Assembly (NCBI GenBank): GCA_037140615.1
Contig: JBAXED010000104.1
Location: 1 to 14,863, forward strand
DNA length: 14,863 bases
Reading direction: 5' to 3'
Source of the DNA: CAINVV01 sp037140615
GTDB taxonomy: Bacteria; Bacteroidota; Bacteroidia; Bacteroidales; Prolixibacteraceae
A program made the position numbers and the translations under genes. Shown here one piece after another: positions 13,401 to 14,863 of the stretch. Numbering within the stretch: position 1 is the stretch's first letter; each line of letters starts with the position of its first letter. The notes under the pieces are model-generated. The model had not been told where the DNA came from. It saw only the letters and a program-made list of their open reading frames with translations, and did not search any database.

Positions 13401-14663
13401 ATGCAAACAAACAACATTGAACATTCCGAATCAATTGTAGCTCATACCCTGGTGCATCCTTCCGTATTCACCTTACTGATGCTCCCTTTTGGGATAATGA
13501 CCGGATATGTTACCATCACCCTGGCTTTTCTTTTTGCGCGGGAAGGTATTTCGGTGGAAAAAATAGCTGCATTGGTGGGTGCAATTCTTCTTCCGAATAT
13601 TTTAAGATTTATATGGGCTCCGCTGGTCGATTCTACCTTAACTCTAAAAAAATGGTACCTCATTTCCAATGTAGTAAGCGCTTTTGGGATTCTGGCTACC
13701 GGAATTCTTCCGATAAAGGAATCCAGTTTACCCCTTTTAACTTTAATTGTAATCTTTTCCAATTTCACAACCACTTTTTTATCACAGGCAACTGAAGGTA
13801 TTATGGCACACGATGTTCCCGATGAATTAAGAGGACGCGCCAGTGGTTTTTTTCAGGCTGGAAACTTGGGTGGAATGGGATTGGGCGGTGGAGCCGGATT
13901 ATGGCTTGCACAGCGACTACCGGAAGAATGGATGGTTGCTGCGATACTGGCTTTTGTCTCTTTGTTATGCGGTACCGGACTTTTCTTTTTAGAAGAACCG
14001 AAGTCAGGTATTCGCGAGCTTCAATTGAGCAAAACCTACCAGAATCTTTTTACAGATGTGTGGGGTACACTGAAAACAAAGGTGGGTATCCTGGCAATGA
14101 TCATTTGCTTTTTAACACTGGGCACTGGCGCAGCCTCCAATTTGTGGTCAGCAGTTGCCAAAGATTGGGGTGCCAGCGCTGATACCGTTGCTTTGGTAAC
14201 AGGTGTATTGGGTGGATTACTTACTGCTGCCGGGTGTATTTTGGGTGGGTGGTTTTGTGACCGGATGAATCGCCGGAACGCCTATCTGTTATTCGGATTC
14301 CTTGGAGCCTTGTGTGCAGTTGGAATGGCGTATTCCCCCAAAACTGAGCTGATGTATATCATCTGGACTTCTGTTTACGCGATGATCATGGGATTTTCTT
14401 ATGCTGGATTCACTGCGATAGCATTGGAAGCTATTGGAAAAGGTGCTGCCGTTACCAAATACAATATTTATGTGGCGCTTGCCAACTCTCCCATTTACCT
14501 GATGATTTACATCGAAGGATGGGTACACACCCGCTGGGGAGCAGTCGGCATGCTGAACATCGAAGCACTGTTTGCCGTGCTGGCAATTATTTTATTTCTC
14601 GTAGTGCAGGCTGCAATGAAAGAAAAGAAATACCTGTCTATTGAAAACTTGACAGTTTTATAA
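13401..14663 (+). CDS. MFS permease, AmpG/PAT-like
   Basis: A 420-residue inner-membrane transporter of the major facilitator superfamily with about twelve hydrophobic helices. The first helix region has LPFGIMTGYVTI (28-39), and the loop 2-3 segment IWAPLVDS (71-78) is the motif-A variant seen in AmpG-like muropeptide permeases and the PAT family. A glycine-rich FFQAGNLGGMGLGGGAG stretch (about 150-166) forms helix 5. A central cytoplasmic loop lies at about 205-225. The gene is divergent from the exported oxidoreductase cluster, so uptake of an oxidised sugar or related solute produced outside is plausible. AmpG-like proteins of unknown substrate are common, and a muropeptide substrate cannot be excluded. 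Base composition is slightly more AT-rich than the selD or glycosyltransferase genes. Start is the ATG at 13401, with no competing in-frame start before the first helix. Confidence 0.87.
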   Translation: MQTNNIEHSESIVAHTLVHPSVFTLLMLPFGIMTGYVTITLAFLFAREGISVEKIAALVGAILLPNILRFIWAPLVDSTLTLKKWYLISNVVSAFGILATGILPIKESSLPLLTLIVIFSNFTTTFLSQATEGIMAHDVPDELRGRASGFFQAGNLGGMGLGGGAGLWLAQRLPEEWMVAAILAFVSLLCGTGLFFLEEPKSGIRELQLSKTYQNLFTDVWGTLKTKVGILAMIICFLTLGTGAASNLWSAVAKDWGASADTVALVTGVLGGLLTAAGCILGGWFCDRMNRRNAYLLFGFLGALCAVGMAYSPKTELMYIIWTSVYAMIMGFSYAGFTAIALEAIGKGAAVTKYNIYVALANSPIYLMIYIEGWVHTRWGAVGMLNIEALFAVLAIILFLVVQAAMKEKKYLSIENLTVL

Positions 14664-14801
14664 ATTTTACTTGATGTTGATATGTACACTTGCAATATGA
14701 CCAGGGAGGAATCCATCAAATGTAGCATAGACAATGAATACCATTTGTGATGAAACCAATTATTTGATATTCTGCAAATTTTAAAAGTAATCCTGATCGC
14801 T

Positions 14802-14863
14802 ATGAAATTAAACAAGAGTACCCTTTTGGGCTGTCTTTTAAGTTTTACCACTATTGTTTCAGC
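14802..14863 (+). CDS. 5' end of an exported-protein gene, cut by the window edge
   Basis: From the ATG at 14802 the open frame encodes 20 complete residues beginning MKLNKSTLLGCLLS and continuing FTTIVS, then runs off the end. This is a typical N-terminal signal peptide: two lysines, then a hydrophobic core, possibly with a small-residue cleavage region next. The gene is in the same direction as the MFS gene, 138 bases after its stop. It is too short to assign a family. It may belong with the permease transcript. Confidence 0.55.
   Translation, partial: MKLNKSTLLGCLLSFTTIVS

Overview
The window looks like chromosome from an anaerobic or facultative member of the Bacteroidota. The evidence is Tat-exported Gfo/Idh/MocA oxidoreductases, a ThuA lipoprotein, a GxxExxY protein, start codons preceded by A-rich leaders rather than clear Shine-Dalgarno sites, and intergenic spacers full of short-period interspersed repeats. 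This assignment rests on gene content only. No rRNA, tRNA, CRISPR array, transposase or integrase was found.

Left part (1-3400). A 500-base gene-free spacer made of several repeat families leads into an activating enzyme for a glycyl radical enzyme (504-1418). Next comes an oppositely oriented GxxExxY nuclease-like gene (1485-1871) bracketed by inverted copies of a nonamer-based repeat. It is followed by selD, selenophosphate synthetase (2008-3048), and a small exported protein with a C-terminal membrane anchor (3089-3334, minus), convergent with selD. The partner glycyl radical enzyme and the rest of the selenium machinery are not in the window.

Middle part (3400-6702, minus strand). A two-gene unit is joined by a one-base stop/start overlap. 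The first gene encodes a GtrB/DPM1-type polyprenyl-phosphate glycosyltransferase (5767-6702). The second encodes a GT-C type integral membrane glycosyltransferase with a C-terminal TPR domain (3674-5767). The first probably makes the lipid-linked sugar donor that the second uses on the outer face of the inner membrane.

Right part (7057-12992, minus strand). Four genes all encode exported proteins. In transcription order they are a membrane-anchored four-heme NapC/NirT-like cytochrome fused to an FGE/SUMF1-like domain that lacks the catalytic cysteines, a Tat lipoprotein Gfo/Idh oxidoreductase, a second Tat-exported Gfo/Idh oxidoreductase, and a ThuA-domain lipoprotein. I infer an extracytoplasmic sugar or glycoside oxidation system whose electrons might reach a multiheme cytochrome. 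Across an AT-rich divergent spacer (12993-13400) lies an AmpG-like MFS permease (13401-14663) that could import the product. The 5' end of another exported-protein gene starts at 14802 and runs off the window.

The most unusual non-coding feature is a roughly 330-base concentric imperfect palindrome (6711-7041) between thuA and the glycosyltransferase pair. The most unusual gene is the cytochrome/FGE-like fusion.
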